Part shown: positions 1 to 5,917 of the stretch, piece after piece
How the letters are laid out: every line of letters begins with the position of its first letter
How positions within the stretch are numbered: the first letter of the stretch is position 1
Assembly: GCA_965603285.1 (NCBI GenBank)
Contig: CBFDCK010000158.1
Location: forward strand, 1-6,907
From: JAUWPO01 sp965603285
Lineage (GTDB): Bacteria > Chloroflexota > Anaerolineae > Anaerolineales > UBA4823
Length of the DNA stretch: 6,907 nt
Direction: 5' to 3'
Position numbers and translations under genes: made by a program
The notes under the pieces: model-generated
What the model was told of the DNA's origin: nothing
Databases searched by the model: none
The model's input: only the letters and a program-made list of their open reading frames with translations

Positions 1-35
1 GGATGAAATCCCGGATGAAATCCCGGATGAAATCC
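1..35. repeat. Tandem 12-mer GGATGAAATCCC, about three copies
   Basis: Two perfect copies of GGATGAAATCCC (1-12, 13-24) are followed by a third lacking the last base (25-35). The unit begins GGAT and ends ATCC, so it is itself a weak inverted repeat. It directly precedes the MITE-like element starting at 38. The same arrangement returns near the right end, where a diverged copy (6787-6798) and a good copy (6799-6809) precede a related element. The array may continue to the left of the window. Confidence 0.85.
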
Positions 36-37
36 GT

Positions 38-130
38 ACCTCCCGCGGGTTCTGTAATCCTCTGGCGGACAAATCATTTACAAGAGCAACATCAAATCCT
101 TAAGCCCAATATTCTAAACCCGCGGGAGGT
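38..130. repeat. MITE-like element with 14-bp terminal inverted repeats
   Basis: The segment opens with ACCTCCCGCGGGTT (38-51) and closes with its exact reverse complement AACCCGCGGGAGGT (117-130), giving a 93-bp unit with perfect 14-bp terminal inverted repeats and no coding capacity. The first 54 bases recur at 6854-6907 with three mismatches, and a shorter diverged version lies at 6811-6853, so this belongs to a dispersed family. No clear target-site duplication is visible at its edges. It could be a miniature transposon or a structured intergenic repeat; the sequence alone does not decide. Confidence 0.6.
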
Positions 131-210
131 TTATTAAAAACAGCCAAAACCGGGATAATTAAAAGAGATTGTATATCCAGAAATGAACCCTCCAACCAAT
201 AAACCTTATA

Positions 211-370
211 AGGATTCTTTTATCCCAGGATTAATTTATCCCAGGATTATTTTTTCCCGAATAATTTATCCCAAGGAAATCTTTTTTTCCAAGGAATACT
301 TTTTCCCCCCGAATAATTTATCCAAGGATTATTTTATCCCGATTATTTTATCCCGATTATTTTATCCCCC
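211..370. repeat. Degenerate tandem array of about ten 13-20 bp units
   Basis: Ten consecutive units resembling AGGATTATTTTATCCC can be marked off at 211, 227, 243, 259, 273, 291, 311, 324, 341 and 355. The first three are 16 bp, and the two starting at 341 and 355 share GATTATTTTATCCC. Unit lengths of 13-20 bp are not multiples of three, so although the region sits in an open frame (183-614) the repetition is at DNA rather than protein level. Each unit starts near GGAT and ends near ATCC, echoing the 12-mer at 1-35. Its function is unknown; slippage-generated DNA or an array of protein-binding sites are both possible. Confidence 0.75.
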
Positions 371-454
371 AGATCTCAATCCAAACTATACAGAATATAT
401 AACCATTTTGAATACTGCCCCTAAATTCCGTGATTTAAGGTCATTACTTCAACA

Positions 455-690
455 ACCTGATCATAGAAGCGACCCCACGCGAGCGGTACGCTGGCAAAGA
501 GCGCTGGCGGCGAGAGAAGAGGGAGGCGCTGACGTAAGCGAGGGAGCCGATGGATCGCAGCGGCGACGGCTGGTGTTGCCGCGACCGAATGTTTTTAGAG
601 GGTGGGGTAAGTGATCGAAGACGGAGCGACCGATGGAGACTGAGCGATGCGTGGGCGTGAACGGCGAGCTTGCTCACATGTCCTTATAGA
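455..690. other. GC- and purine-rich non-coding block of unknown nature
   Basis: Composition switches sharply from AT-rich repeat DNA to GC-rich DNA dominated by G and A on the plus strand. It carries recurring short words: GCGACC appears near 470, 581 and 627, GCGACCGA twice in the last two places, and GAGCGA and CCGATGGA also recur. Open frames exist on both strands (183-614 + and 444-677 -), but their products are low-complexity, rich in Arg and Ser or Gly and Glu, with no recognisable domain or convincing ribosome binding site. I treat it as intergenic repeat-derived DNA rather than a gene. From 700 to 860 I see nothing that can be assigned. Confidence 0.4.
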
Positions 691-867
691 ATGGGAGAAT
701 TGCCCTGAGGACACAAGCGCCGACCGATTAGAGCCGGTGTAAGGTAAGGATACTAGCTAATTAAATTTACAGAAAAGATGTTGCACAAACCCCGATGTAT
801 CAAACATTGGTAATATTTTCTGCCTGAATTGCCAATCTGTTTTTCGGAATTCGCCCCCTAATGTAAC

Positions 868-899
868 TTGACATATTGTCTATTATACTATACTATAAG
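868..899 (+). promoter_or_regulatory. Promoter of the XRE regulator/membrane protein pair
   Basis: A perfect -35 hexamer TTGACA lies at 868-873. Candidate -10 boxes follow: TATACT at 889-894 (spacer 15), TACTAT at 891-896 (spacer 17) and TATAAG at 894-899 (spacer 20). No single box combines an ideal sequence with ideal spacing, but all lie inside the AT-rich palindrome at 886-906. The promoter sits 40-70 bases ahead of the TTG start at 939. Confidence 0.6.
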
Positions 900-906
900 T
901 ATAGTA
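886..906. promoter_or_regulatory. Operator-like palindrome over the -10 region
   Basis: TACTATACT (886-894) and AGTATAGTA (898-906) form a perfect 9-bp inverted repeat around the centre ATA. It covers the -10 region, and a six-base palindrome GTATAC follows at 909-914, repeating the AGTATA half-site word. A dyad placed over the promoter of an XRE-type gene is the usual layout for negative autoregulation, so the product of the gene at 939 is the obvious candidate ligand. Binding is inferred, not shown. Confidence 0.55.
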
Positions 907-925
907 AAGTATACATGATATAAAC

Positions 926-931
926 AAAGGA
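926..931 (+). promoter_or_regulatory. Ribosome binding site fixing the TTG start at 939
   Basis: AAAGGA lies seven bases before TTG at 939. An in-frame ATG further upstream (915) is cut off by TAA at 921, so TTG is the only start that keeps the complete helix-turn-helix domain. Confidence 0.7.
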
Positions 932-938
932 AAATATC

Positions 939-1157
939 TTGAAACTTGGTAATCATTTACGCAAATACCGGTTTGAACATAATGAAATCTCTCAGCAAGA
1001 TTTGGCCAATGCTGTGGGAGTGACTAGATTGACAATCCACTCGATTGAAACAGGAAAGTTTAACCCCTCAGCCTTATTAGCCTTAAAGATAGCTGGTTTC
1101 TTCAAGGTAAAGTTTGAAGACATTTTTTATTTAGTTGAAGAAAGGAGTAAAAAATGA
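939..1157 (+). CDS. XRE-family helix-turn-helix transcriptional regulator
   Basis: This 72-residue cytoplasmic DNA-binding protein consists almost entirely of one Cro/C1-type helix-turn-helix domain. Residues 18-44 carry the classic pattern SQQDLANAVGVTR followed by the recognition helix and the HSIETGKFNPS turn. The tail (KVKFEDIFYLVEE) matches the end of the short single-domain regulators of the Cro/YozG type. Translation starts at TTG behind AAAGGA. The stop overlaps the next gene's start in ATGA (1154-1157), implying co-transcription and translational coupling with the membrane protein that follows. It likely represses its own promoter through the palindrome at 886-906. The family assignment is secure; the target and signal are inferred. 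Base composition is clearly more AT-rich than the redox cluster at 3292-6658, which is compatible with horizontal acquisition. Confidence 0.93.
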   Translation: MKLGNHLRKYRFEHNEISQQDLANAVGVTRLTIHSIETGKFNPSALLALKIAGFFKVKFEDIFYLVEERSKK

Positions 1158-2038
1158 AAAAACTGGAGAAACTGATGCGAGGTGTTAGTATTGTTTTAGG
1201 GTTGGCTTCTATTGCTTTCTTTGTGTTTGATTATTTTGTCTTTGCGAGCCTTCAACCTAAAATGATTCGCTTTGAAGCCATTAGCGCAGCGGAAGAAAAG
1301 CTAATGAACTGGGTGGGAGTTGGCTTGTTATTATTTTTAGCTTTCTGTCTACTGTCTTTATTCCAAATAGCTAAATACTTGAAATACGCAAAAAAAGTCA
1401 CGCTTTTTTCTTTGATTCTGATTGTAATTGGAGTTTTATCTTTGTTGTTTATTTTTGGTGATGTGGCATTGCTTGGCGATATTGGAAAGCAATACAGGCA
1501 TGGTTTGGCACAACCTGAGTGGTTGATGTTATATCCAGTGGTGGGTTTTCAGTTTATAACTGCGATAGTTTTTACTTATCTTCATCTCTCTGGCTTTTTT
1601 AAGGGAAAGCAGCTTAAATATGTGGCTCAAGACAGCAATATCTTTTTAATGGTTCAATACGTGGGTGTAATCTGTGGCTTGTTGGGGCTTTCGTCTTCCA
1701 GTTTGGGTTTTTTGTTTCCTCGAGCCTGGACTTTACAAATCCATACAACGATAGGTCCTATTGTTTTGCTGATTCCTTATGCTCTTGTGGCAATATATTG
1801 GTTTTTAATTAAATTCCAGGAAAAAACAAGCCAATGGTTTGACGAAAAACAACTCCAAGACATCGGCAAGTCTGCTTTTCTGACCTTGGTTTTAAGTGTT
1901 ATTTTTATGATTGTGTTATTTATCACCAATTACAATAACCTAAGTGGTGTCGTAAGCATTCTCTGGTTACCTTTGTATATATTTTCAGTATTGTTTCTTT
2001 TCTCCTTGGGTAATCTGTATTTCAGCGGGAAGGATTAG
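1154..2038 (+). CDS. Eight-span membrane protein of unknown function, partner of the XRE regulator
   Basis: I do not recognise a named family. The 294-residue product has a short positive N-terminus and about eight hydrophobic segments, roughly at residues 10-32, 53-73, 82-109, 124-147, 163-188, 196-220, 240-260 and 265-289. No catalytic motif, nucleotide-binding loop or metal-ligand cluster stands out. The start ATG at 1154 is preceded by AAGGAG (1142-1147) inside the end of the regulator gene and overlaps its stop, so the two are expected to be made together. Small XRE regulators followed by a polytopic membrane protein are a recurrent bacterial arrangement (for example regulators paired with DUF2975-type proteins), and this may be a distant analogue, but I cannot place it there. 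The gene is AT-rich like its partner. Confidence 0.85.
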   Translation: MKKLEKLMRGVSIVLGLASIAFFVFDYFVFASLQPKMIRFEAISAAEEKLMNWVGVGLLLFLAFCLLSLFQIAKYLKYAKKVTLFSLILIVIGVLSLLFIFGDVALLGDIGKQYRHGLAQPEWLMLYPVVGFQFITAIVFTYLHLSGFFKGKQLKYVAQDSNIFLMVQYVGVICGLLGLSSSSLGFLFPRAWTLQIHTTIGPIVLLIPYALVAIYWFLIKFQEKTSQWFDEKQLQDIGKSAFLTLVLSVIFMIVLFITNYNNLSGVVSILWLPLYIFSVLFLFSLGNLYFSGKD

Positions 2039-2113
2039 GGGATAATTTAGAAGGGGAAATTGTAAGTAACCCTTGTGTTTGTTTCATTGTAAACTCAGGA
2101 TATTCTAGGTATG

Positions 2114-3031
2114 TTACCCAGTCAAATCAACCACTTCCTCTGTTGATAAATCAATTGCTAATGTTCCAGATTTTGTGTAACTTTTAATAATCGGTGGCAC
2201 TACCAAGCCTTCATTCGTTTCATACGCGTCACGGACTGCAGAGAAGTCAACCATATCAGAAGTCATTGAAGCTATGTTATCTAATAATGTAAGCTCCTCA
2301 TGTGAGATATTTTCATCTTCGCAGTCGATCAACCCCCATCCATCCCACGGTAATAGCTCTACTTTGTTTAACGCAGCAATATCTCGGATCAAGTTGCCTC
2401 TAACAAACCACAAACCGCGCATATCGAAGATCCCGAAATTATCTGGGTCCGCCTCACCATTTCTACACCAAAGCCAAGCCTTCCCACCTACAATGAATTG
2501 ATCTCGCGGTACATCCAGTGGGTCGAATCCTACATCCAATTCCTGGCACTGAAAATCATCCAGTTGTGCGTCTATCATGATCCACCTGCTTTGCTCGCCG
2601 CTCCAATACTCACAAATCCAATGATCTTCATACCATCCTGGCTTGAAATATCTACCAAATCCACAGCGTGCCCTCGCAGGCTTGCCTTGGTTTTGCAACA
2701 TTGCAGCGAGAAGCAAGGAAAAGGTTCGACAATTCCCTACCAATCGATTGTTCAATTGGCGACTTTCTCCAATCGGTCCACCTTCGATCTTCTGGAGCTT
2801 TGCAAGCATCTGCTCAACATGACGTATACCAGTGTCAGCTATTCTTTCTTCCGATAACTTCTCGCCATAACGTTCAGCCCAAAATACATGTAAAAGTAAG
2901 CCTTGAATGATGCGACATAGTTGTGAAATATCTGATGGGAGGTTTTTAAATAATCCCGAGAAACTTCCCGGATCTGAGATGATTCCATGTTTTGCGTAAT
3001 AGGCAAATCCATCATCTGTTGATGTTGACAT
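2114..3031 (-). CDS. Transglutaminase-like superfamily protein
   Basis: The 305-residue product carries a transglutaminase/papain-like core. The nucleophile region is VGNCRTFSLLLAAMLQ with Cys101, followed by the strand-turn KPARARCGFGRYF, then His137 in EDHWICEYW and Asp154 in WIMIDAQLDD, completing a Cys-His-Asp triad in the usual order and spacing. There is no signal peptide or membrane segment, so it is probably cytosolic. Prokaryotic members include peptidases, amidases and cross-linking enzymes; the substrate cannot be told from sequence. The N-terminal 90 residues and the region after about 170 have no motif I recognise. ATG at 3031 lies ten bases after GGAG (3045-3042), a slightly long spacing. 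It converges on the membrane protein gene at 2038 and follows the redox cluster on the same strand after a 260-base gap, so it is probably a separate unit. Confidence 0.88.
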   Translation of the reverse strand: MSTSTDDGFAYYAKHGIISDPGSFSGLFKNLPSDISQLCRIIQGLLLHVFWAERYGEKLSEERIADTGIRHVEQMLAKLQKIEGGPIGESRQLNNRLVGNCRTFSLLLAAMLQNQGKPARARCGFGRYFKPGWYEDHWICEYWSGEQSRWIMIDAQLDDFQCQELDVGFDPLDVPRDQFIVGGKAWLWCRNGEADPDNFGIFDMRGLWFVRGNLIRDIAALNKVELLPWDGWGLIDCEDENISHEELTLLDNIASMTSDMVDFSAVRDAYETNEGLVVPPIIKSYTKSGTLAIDLSTEEVVDLTG

Positions 3032-3038
3032 ACGATAA

Positions 3039-3158
3039 TTACTCCAACTTATGTAATCTAAGGTTCAATGAACTATATGGAACACTCATTTGATCGCCTT
3101 CTGCCTGACGAGAGTTACGGCTGCTCAGCGTTTTAGCCCACATCGCGGCTTCCATCAT
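3039..3158 (-). CDS. Short open frame upstream of the transglutaminase gene, possible gene remnant
   Basis: A 39-codon frame starts at ATG 3158 (a second ATG follows at once) and ends in TAA seven bases before the ATG of the transglutaminase gene; the GGAG used by that gene lies in its last two codons. The frame stays open a further 18 codons upstream before meeting TAA at 3213-3215. The product, beginning MMEAAMWAKTLSSRN, is polar and basic with no domain I recognise. The DNA is more GC-rich than the downstream gene. It may be a coupled leader peptide, the tail of a decayed gene or mobile element, or chance. There is no strong ribosome binding site ahead of it. Confidence 0.25.
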   Translation of the reverse strand: MMEAAMWAKTLSSRNSRQAEGDQMSVPYSSLNLRLHKLE

Positions 3159-3291
3159 AACCGAACTTGGTAAATCTCGCTGCTTCCCCTCGAGGTGAAA
3201 GCCCCGGTCGCCTTAGGCGCGCTGCTGGGTCGCTCTTTGCTCCTGATATTCTGCTGCACTGGGTTGCCAGTCTGCTGTACAGCCAGTAAGC

Positions 3292-4290
3292 CTACAGCAA
3301 TTCCGGCGCTAACAATACGATATTACCGATGACCTGGCCGCTTTCCAGCAGCGCATTGGCCTGCGCCGCTTCCAAGATGGGAAATTCCTTATGAATGATG
3401 GGCTCTATTTTGCCTTCCTCCAGGAACTTGAAGAGTACTGCCCAGTCATCCATATACAGTTGCCGATTGAATCGAAACATACCCGCACCATAGTACTTGG
3501 CCGATCTCCCATTCGGGAGCAGATTGAACAGAGCGATTTGCCCCAGAAGATGAAACATGCGCCAGAAGCTCAAGGGATTTCCGTATCCCACCACAGTGCC
3601 GCCGCGTCTCAGCACCGAAAATCCACGTTTGAAGTAATCCCCGCCCATTCCATCAAAAACAGCATCGAGACCATCCGGCTCCATCTTCCGGATTACCTCA
3701 ACGAAATCCTGCGTCTTGTAATCTATTGGCGTTACACCGTATTCGGTCAGGATGTGATGCTTGCTCTTGGACGCTGTCCCGTACATTCTGAGTCCGGCCA
3801 GTTTGCCCAACTGCAAATACGCCGTTCCAATCCCTCCGCTCGCGCCAATGATGAGCGCCTTATCTCCACCCTTGACCCTGGCAGTCCGATGGAGCGTCTG
3901 GTAGGCAACGATGTAATTCAGGATAAGCGTGACTGCTTCCGCCGGATCCAGGATGGCGGGCACAGGAATCAGCTCTTGTTGGTCGAGAAAAATGTACTCG
4001 GCATAGCCTCCATAAACTGTCATAGCTGCCACTCTGTCTCCCACGGCGGCTTTGGTGACATCCGGGTCTATGGCATCCACAATACCGATGATGGCATATC
4101 CTGGCACAAAGGGTACTTTGGGCGCAAACGGGGTGTGACCGTAGCGACTAGAAACGTCAGGAGCACACACGGGCGCGGCAAGGATTTTAACCCGTGCCTC
4201 ACCGGTCGAGGGTGGGCGCAGGTCGTTCTCAATGACTTGGAGAACTTCCGGGGAGCCTCTTCTTGTTACGATGACGCTTTTATACTTCAC
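3292..4290 (-). CDS. Medium-chain dehydrogenase/reductase, zinc-free quinone oxidoreductase type
   Basis: The 332-residue protein is a complete MDR-superfamily oxidoreductase of the zeta-crystallin/quinone reductase type, expected to use NAD(P)H to reduce quinones or other activated carbonyl/enone compounds in the cytosol. The N-terminal GroES-like domain (about 1-120) contains VPFVPGYAIIGIVDAI and GDRVAAM. The Rossmann domain follows, with the nucleotide-binding motif GASGGIG at 149-155 and a later VFDGMGG (211-217). The catalytic and structural cysteine clusters of zinc alcohol dehydrogenases are absent. The start is GTG at 4290, with AGGAG (4307-4303) twelve bases upstream; no better start is visible. 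It is the last gene of the leftward redox cluster, 69 bases after the interrupted membrane protein gene. A 373-codon frame lies antisense to it but is a shadow. Confidence 0.92.
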   Translation of the reverse strand: MKYKSVIVTRRGSPEVLQVIENDLRPPSTGEARVKILAAPVCAPDVSSRYGHTPFAPKVPFVPGYAIIGIVDAIDPDVTKAAVGDRVAAMTVYGGYAEYIFLDQQELIPVPAILDPAEAVTLILNYIVAYQTLHRTARVKGGDKALIIGASGGIGTAYLQLGKLAGLRMYGTASKSKHHILTEYGVTPIDYKTQDFVEVIRKMEPDGLDAVFDGMGGDYFKRGFSVLRRGGTVVGYGNPLSFWRMFHLLGQIALFNLLPNGRSAKYYGAGMFRFNRQLYMDDWAVLFKFLEEGKIEPIIHKEFPILEAAQANALLESGQVIGNIVLLAPELL

Positions 4291-4359
4291 GATTCTTTAT
4301 ATCTCCTGCTGAATACTATCCGTTGCAGTAGATTTGGAGCGAACAGGCATTTTATCCTT

Positions 4360-4980
4360 TCAAACTTCAGCGCGCCCCTGCTCCTGGATATCGTGACCAT
4401 ATCCAGCCAGAATAGAAACCACCAGCAGCCCCAGGAACAAGACGGGGATGAGCACCGCGTTCTCCATCAGGAATTCGTTAAAGAAATAACCGATCACGAA
4501 TTGTCCCAATAACCACGCGAAGAAAACAACTAACGTCCACGGCCACAACTTTGCCAGCATCCTCCAAACAGGGCTGGGCTGCTTTTTCAACGGCTTATTG
4601 ATCCTGGTTCCTATCACACCGCCGATGATGCCGATCACTGGCGGGAAGATGCCGCCTCAAAAAAGCAGCAGTCCAAACGATAAAAGGACGAGGACCGTGC
4701 CACCATGCGGTCGCTGCACAAAGGTCGCTGCCCACACCATCGTCACCAGTCCAAGCACCATCGCCAGGATACCAGTGACCAAGAAGTTAGGAATGATCGT
4801 CATGGCCGGTTCACAGAGATTCCAGATTTCTTCCGGCACACATGGTGCCCCCATAGACGCGATCATGATGCTCTCTGGTCGCACATTCCCCTGAAGCATT
4901 TCAAAATACCCATGCTCCAGGCCACCAAATCCGGCAAAGATGCCGAACGATGCCGCAATGATTCTTGTCGCCTTTCTCAT
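4360..4980 (-). pseudogene. Small multi-span membrane protein gene split by an in-frame TGA
   Basis: Two open segments, 4657-4980 (107 residues) and 4360-4656, lie in the same frame separated only by TGA at 4657-4659. Reading through gives one 206-residue protein with membrane spans near 5-22, 60-85, 95-124 (holding the stop), 146-167 and 174-194. The stop falls inside a glycine-rich stretch, FGLLLF-stop-GGIFPPVIGIIGG. In related proteins as I remember them this stretch reads GGGIFPP, so the lost residue is probably Gly, made into a stop by one GGA-to-TGA change. The start ATG at 4980 has an excellent AGGAG five bases upstream. The final stop at 4360-4362 is also TGA, as is that of the DUF4386-like gene, so TGA is not simply recoded throughout. 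The 3' part could restart at GTG 4638, but no ribosome binding site supports that. Function unknown. A sequencing error is possible. Confidence 0.8.
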
Positions 4981-5033
4981 TTCTGCTCCTCATCTTCTTG
5001 AGGATACTGTCCTTTTCGTTGCGACCCTAATGC

Positions 5034-5552
5034 TCAGGAGACTGCTTCCTTCATAACATCGGCGATATCTGTGGCCCAAGAAGTGATGGTCTCCCAATCA
5101 CGGAAGTCACCGACAGGTGATTCGAATTTCTTGAACATCCATTTCTCGATCGGGTTCAACTTGTTCATATTTATCACGCCATGAAAGACGACGATGTCGC
5201 GAGGCCGGATCCGGTCGGCAAGGGGTTGCTGCGCCTTGGGGAAGCGCCAGCCTTCCGTCAATTCCACCGCATCTCCCTCGCCTACAGGTCCACTTGAAAA
5301 CAGCCACACCTGCCGTTCAGCAAGCATTTTTTCGTTAGTTTGCAAGAACTTCACCGCTTCTTTGCGCCATTTGCCTATGTAAACTGCGCTACCCAATACA
5401 ACTGCCTCGTATGGGGTCAGATCGCTGACGCGATCCACAGGCAGCACGTCGGTAGGCAGACCTGCTTGACGAAGCACTTGACCGATTTTCTCGGCAATCT
5501 CTGCCGTCGCACCGTACTTGGTCGCGTAAGCCACCAGAATTTGAATATCCAT
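5034..5552 (-). CDS. Flavodoxin-domain protein, full length
   Basis: The 172-residue product is a complete flavodoxin-fold protein of the kind grouped with HemG-like and Flavodoxin_5 proteins, expected to bind FMN and carry electrons in the cytosol. The first strand and phosphate loop are ILVAYATKYGATAEIAEKI (residues 5-23); the next flavin-contact region is YEAVVLGSAVYIGKWRKEA (48-66), and QVWLFSSGPVGEG (81-93) supplies the third loop. The C-terminal DFRDWETITSWA (149-160) is typical of the family. ATG at 5552 is preferred over ATG at 5564 because GGAGG (5562-5558) lies five bases before it, whereas the upstream ATG overlaps that site. The next gene begins 53 bases downstream. Substrate or partner is unknown; the nearby quinone oxidoreductase makes a shared redox role plausible. 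Confidence 0.93.
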   Translation of the reverse strand: MDIQILVAYATKYGATAEIAEKIGQVLRQAGLPTDVLPVDRVSDLTPYEAVVLGSAVYIGKWRKEAVKFLQTNEKMLAERQVWLFSSGPVGEGDAVELTEGWRFPKAQQPLADRIRPRDIVVFHGVINMNKLNPIEKWMFKKFESPVGDFRDWETITSWATDIADVMKEAVS

Positions 5553-5557
5553 TTCAT

Positions 5558-5562
5558 CCTCC
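5558..5562 (-). promoter_or_regulatory. Ribosome binding site deciding the start of the full-length flavodoxin gene
   Basis: GGAGG on the minus strand is five bases from ATG 5552. The alternative in-frame ATG at 5564 partly overlaps this site and has no site of its own, so the shorter protein is preferred. Confidence 0.7.
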
Positions 5563-5588
5563 ATTATATCGAGCTGATCGCGCTAACC

Positions 5589-5885
5589 CTACCACTCCTT
5601 CTCATCACCAGTAGTAATAGGACCGAGCGCGAAAATTGCCACTGGCTGCTCCGTTAGAGCTTCAAGGCGCCGCGACAGGAAGTGGAGCGCGTCCTTTTGC
5701 CAACGGAACAAGTAGAGTGGCGCCCCCAGCACAACCGCGCTGTACCCTGCGAGTGTCCGCACTTTCCGCGTGGACTGAATGTCTACCTCAAGCCCCTGTT
5801 CACGCAGCGTCGCCGCGAGTGCCTCGGCAGCTTTCTGCGTTGAGCCGTAACGCGTTGCATATCCTACCAAAACCGAAGTTGACAT
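5589..5885 (-). pseudogene. Truncated flavodoxin-domain gene
   Basis: The 98-residue product keeps only the front half of a flavodoxin domain: phosphate loop LVGYATRYGSTQKAAEAL (6-23), YSAVVLGAPLYLFRWQKDA (51-69) and PVAIFALGP (84-92). Relatives are about 165-190 residues, so the C-terminal half, including the last flavin loop, is missing. It stops in DEKEW-TAG; the frame then reads Gly, a second TAG, then Arg-Asp-Gln-Leu-Asp, and runs in the same frame into the next flavodoxin gene. Related proteins, as I recall them, continue EKEWQ...RxQLDKEL, so 5565-5588 appears to be a surviving scrap of the lost tail, with CAG changed to TAG. ATG at 5885 is chosen over GTG 5894 because AAAGGTG (5898-5892) lies six bases before it. 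It shares sequence patterns with its neighbour, and the two look like tandem paralogues. Confidence 0.75.
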
Positions 5886-5917
5886 AGTTATCACCTTTTA
5901 CGATTGTTGCGGAAGCG

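Noticed and set aside
1..130. Possible CRISPR array from the repeated 12-mers and direct repeats
   Set aside because: The 12-mers are contiguous without spacers, the longer repeats are 6.8 kb apart or abut each other, and no cas gene is present.
183..614. 143-codon open frame over the tandem array and GC-rich block
   Set aside because: Repeat units are not in triplet register, composition changes abruptly in mid-frame, and there is no ribosome binding site or recognisable domain.
444..677. 77-codon minus-strand frame in the GC-rich block
   Set aside because: The product is low-complexity (Arg, Ser, Leu) and reflects the purine-rich repeat words; no start signal or homology is recognisable.
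2039..2113. Bidirectional terminator between the convergent genes
   Set aside because: I could not find a stable inverted repeat in the 75-base gap; the similar words AACCC and TTACCC are not paired.
2274..2910. Plus-strand frames of 75-119 codons across the transglutaminase gene
   Set aside because: They are antisense shadows of a gene with an intact catalytic triad and have no domains of their own.
3204..3283. Terminator after the oxidoreductase gene
   Set aside because: Short palindromes exist (GCTGTACAGC at 3274-3283 and a five-base-arm hairpin CGCCTAAGGCG near 3209-3219), but none is followed by a T-run on the minus strand.
3391..4512. 373-codon open frame on the plus strand
   Set aside because: It is antisense to the oxidoreductase gene, which has clear MDR motifs along its whole length. 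The plus-strand product has no domain and no plausible ribosome binding site. It also runs past the oxidoreductase start into the 3' end of the split membrane protein gene.
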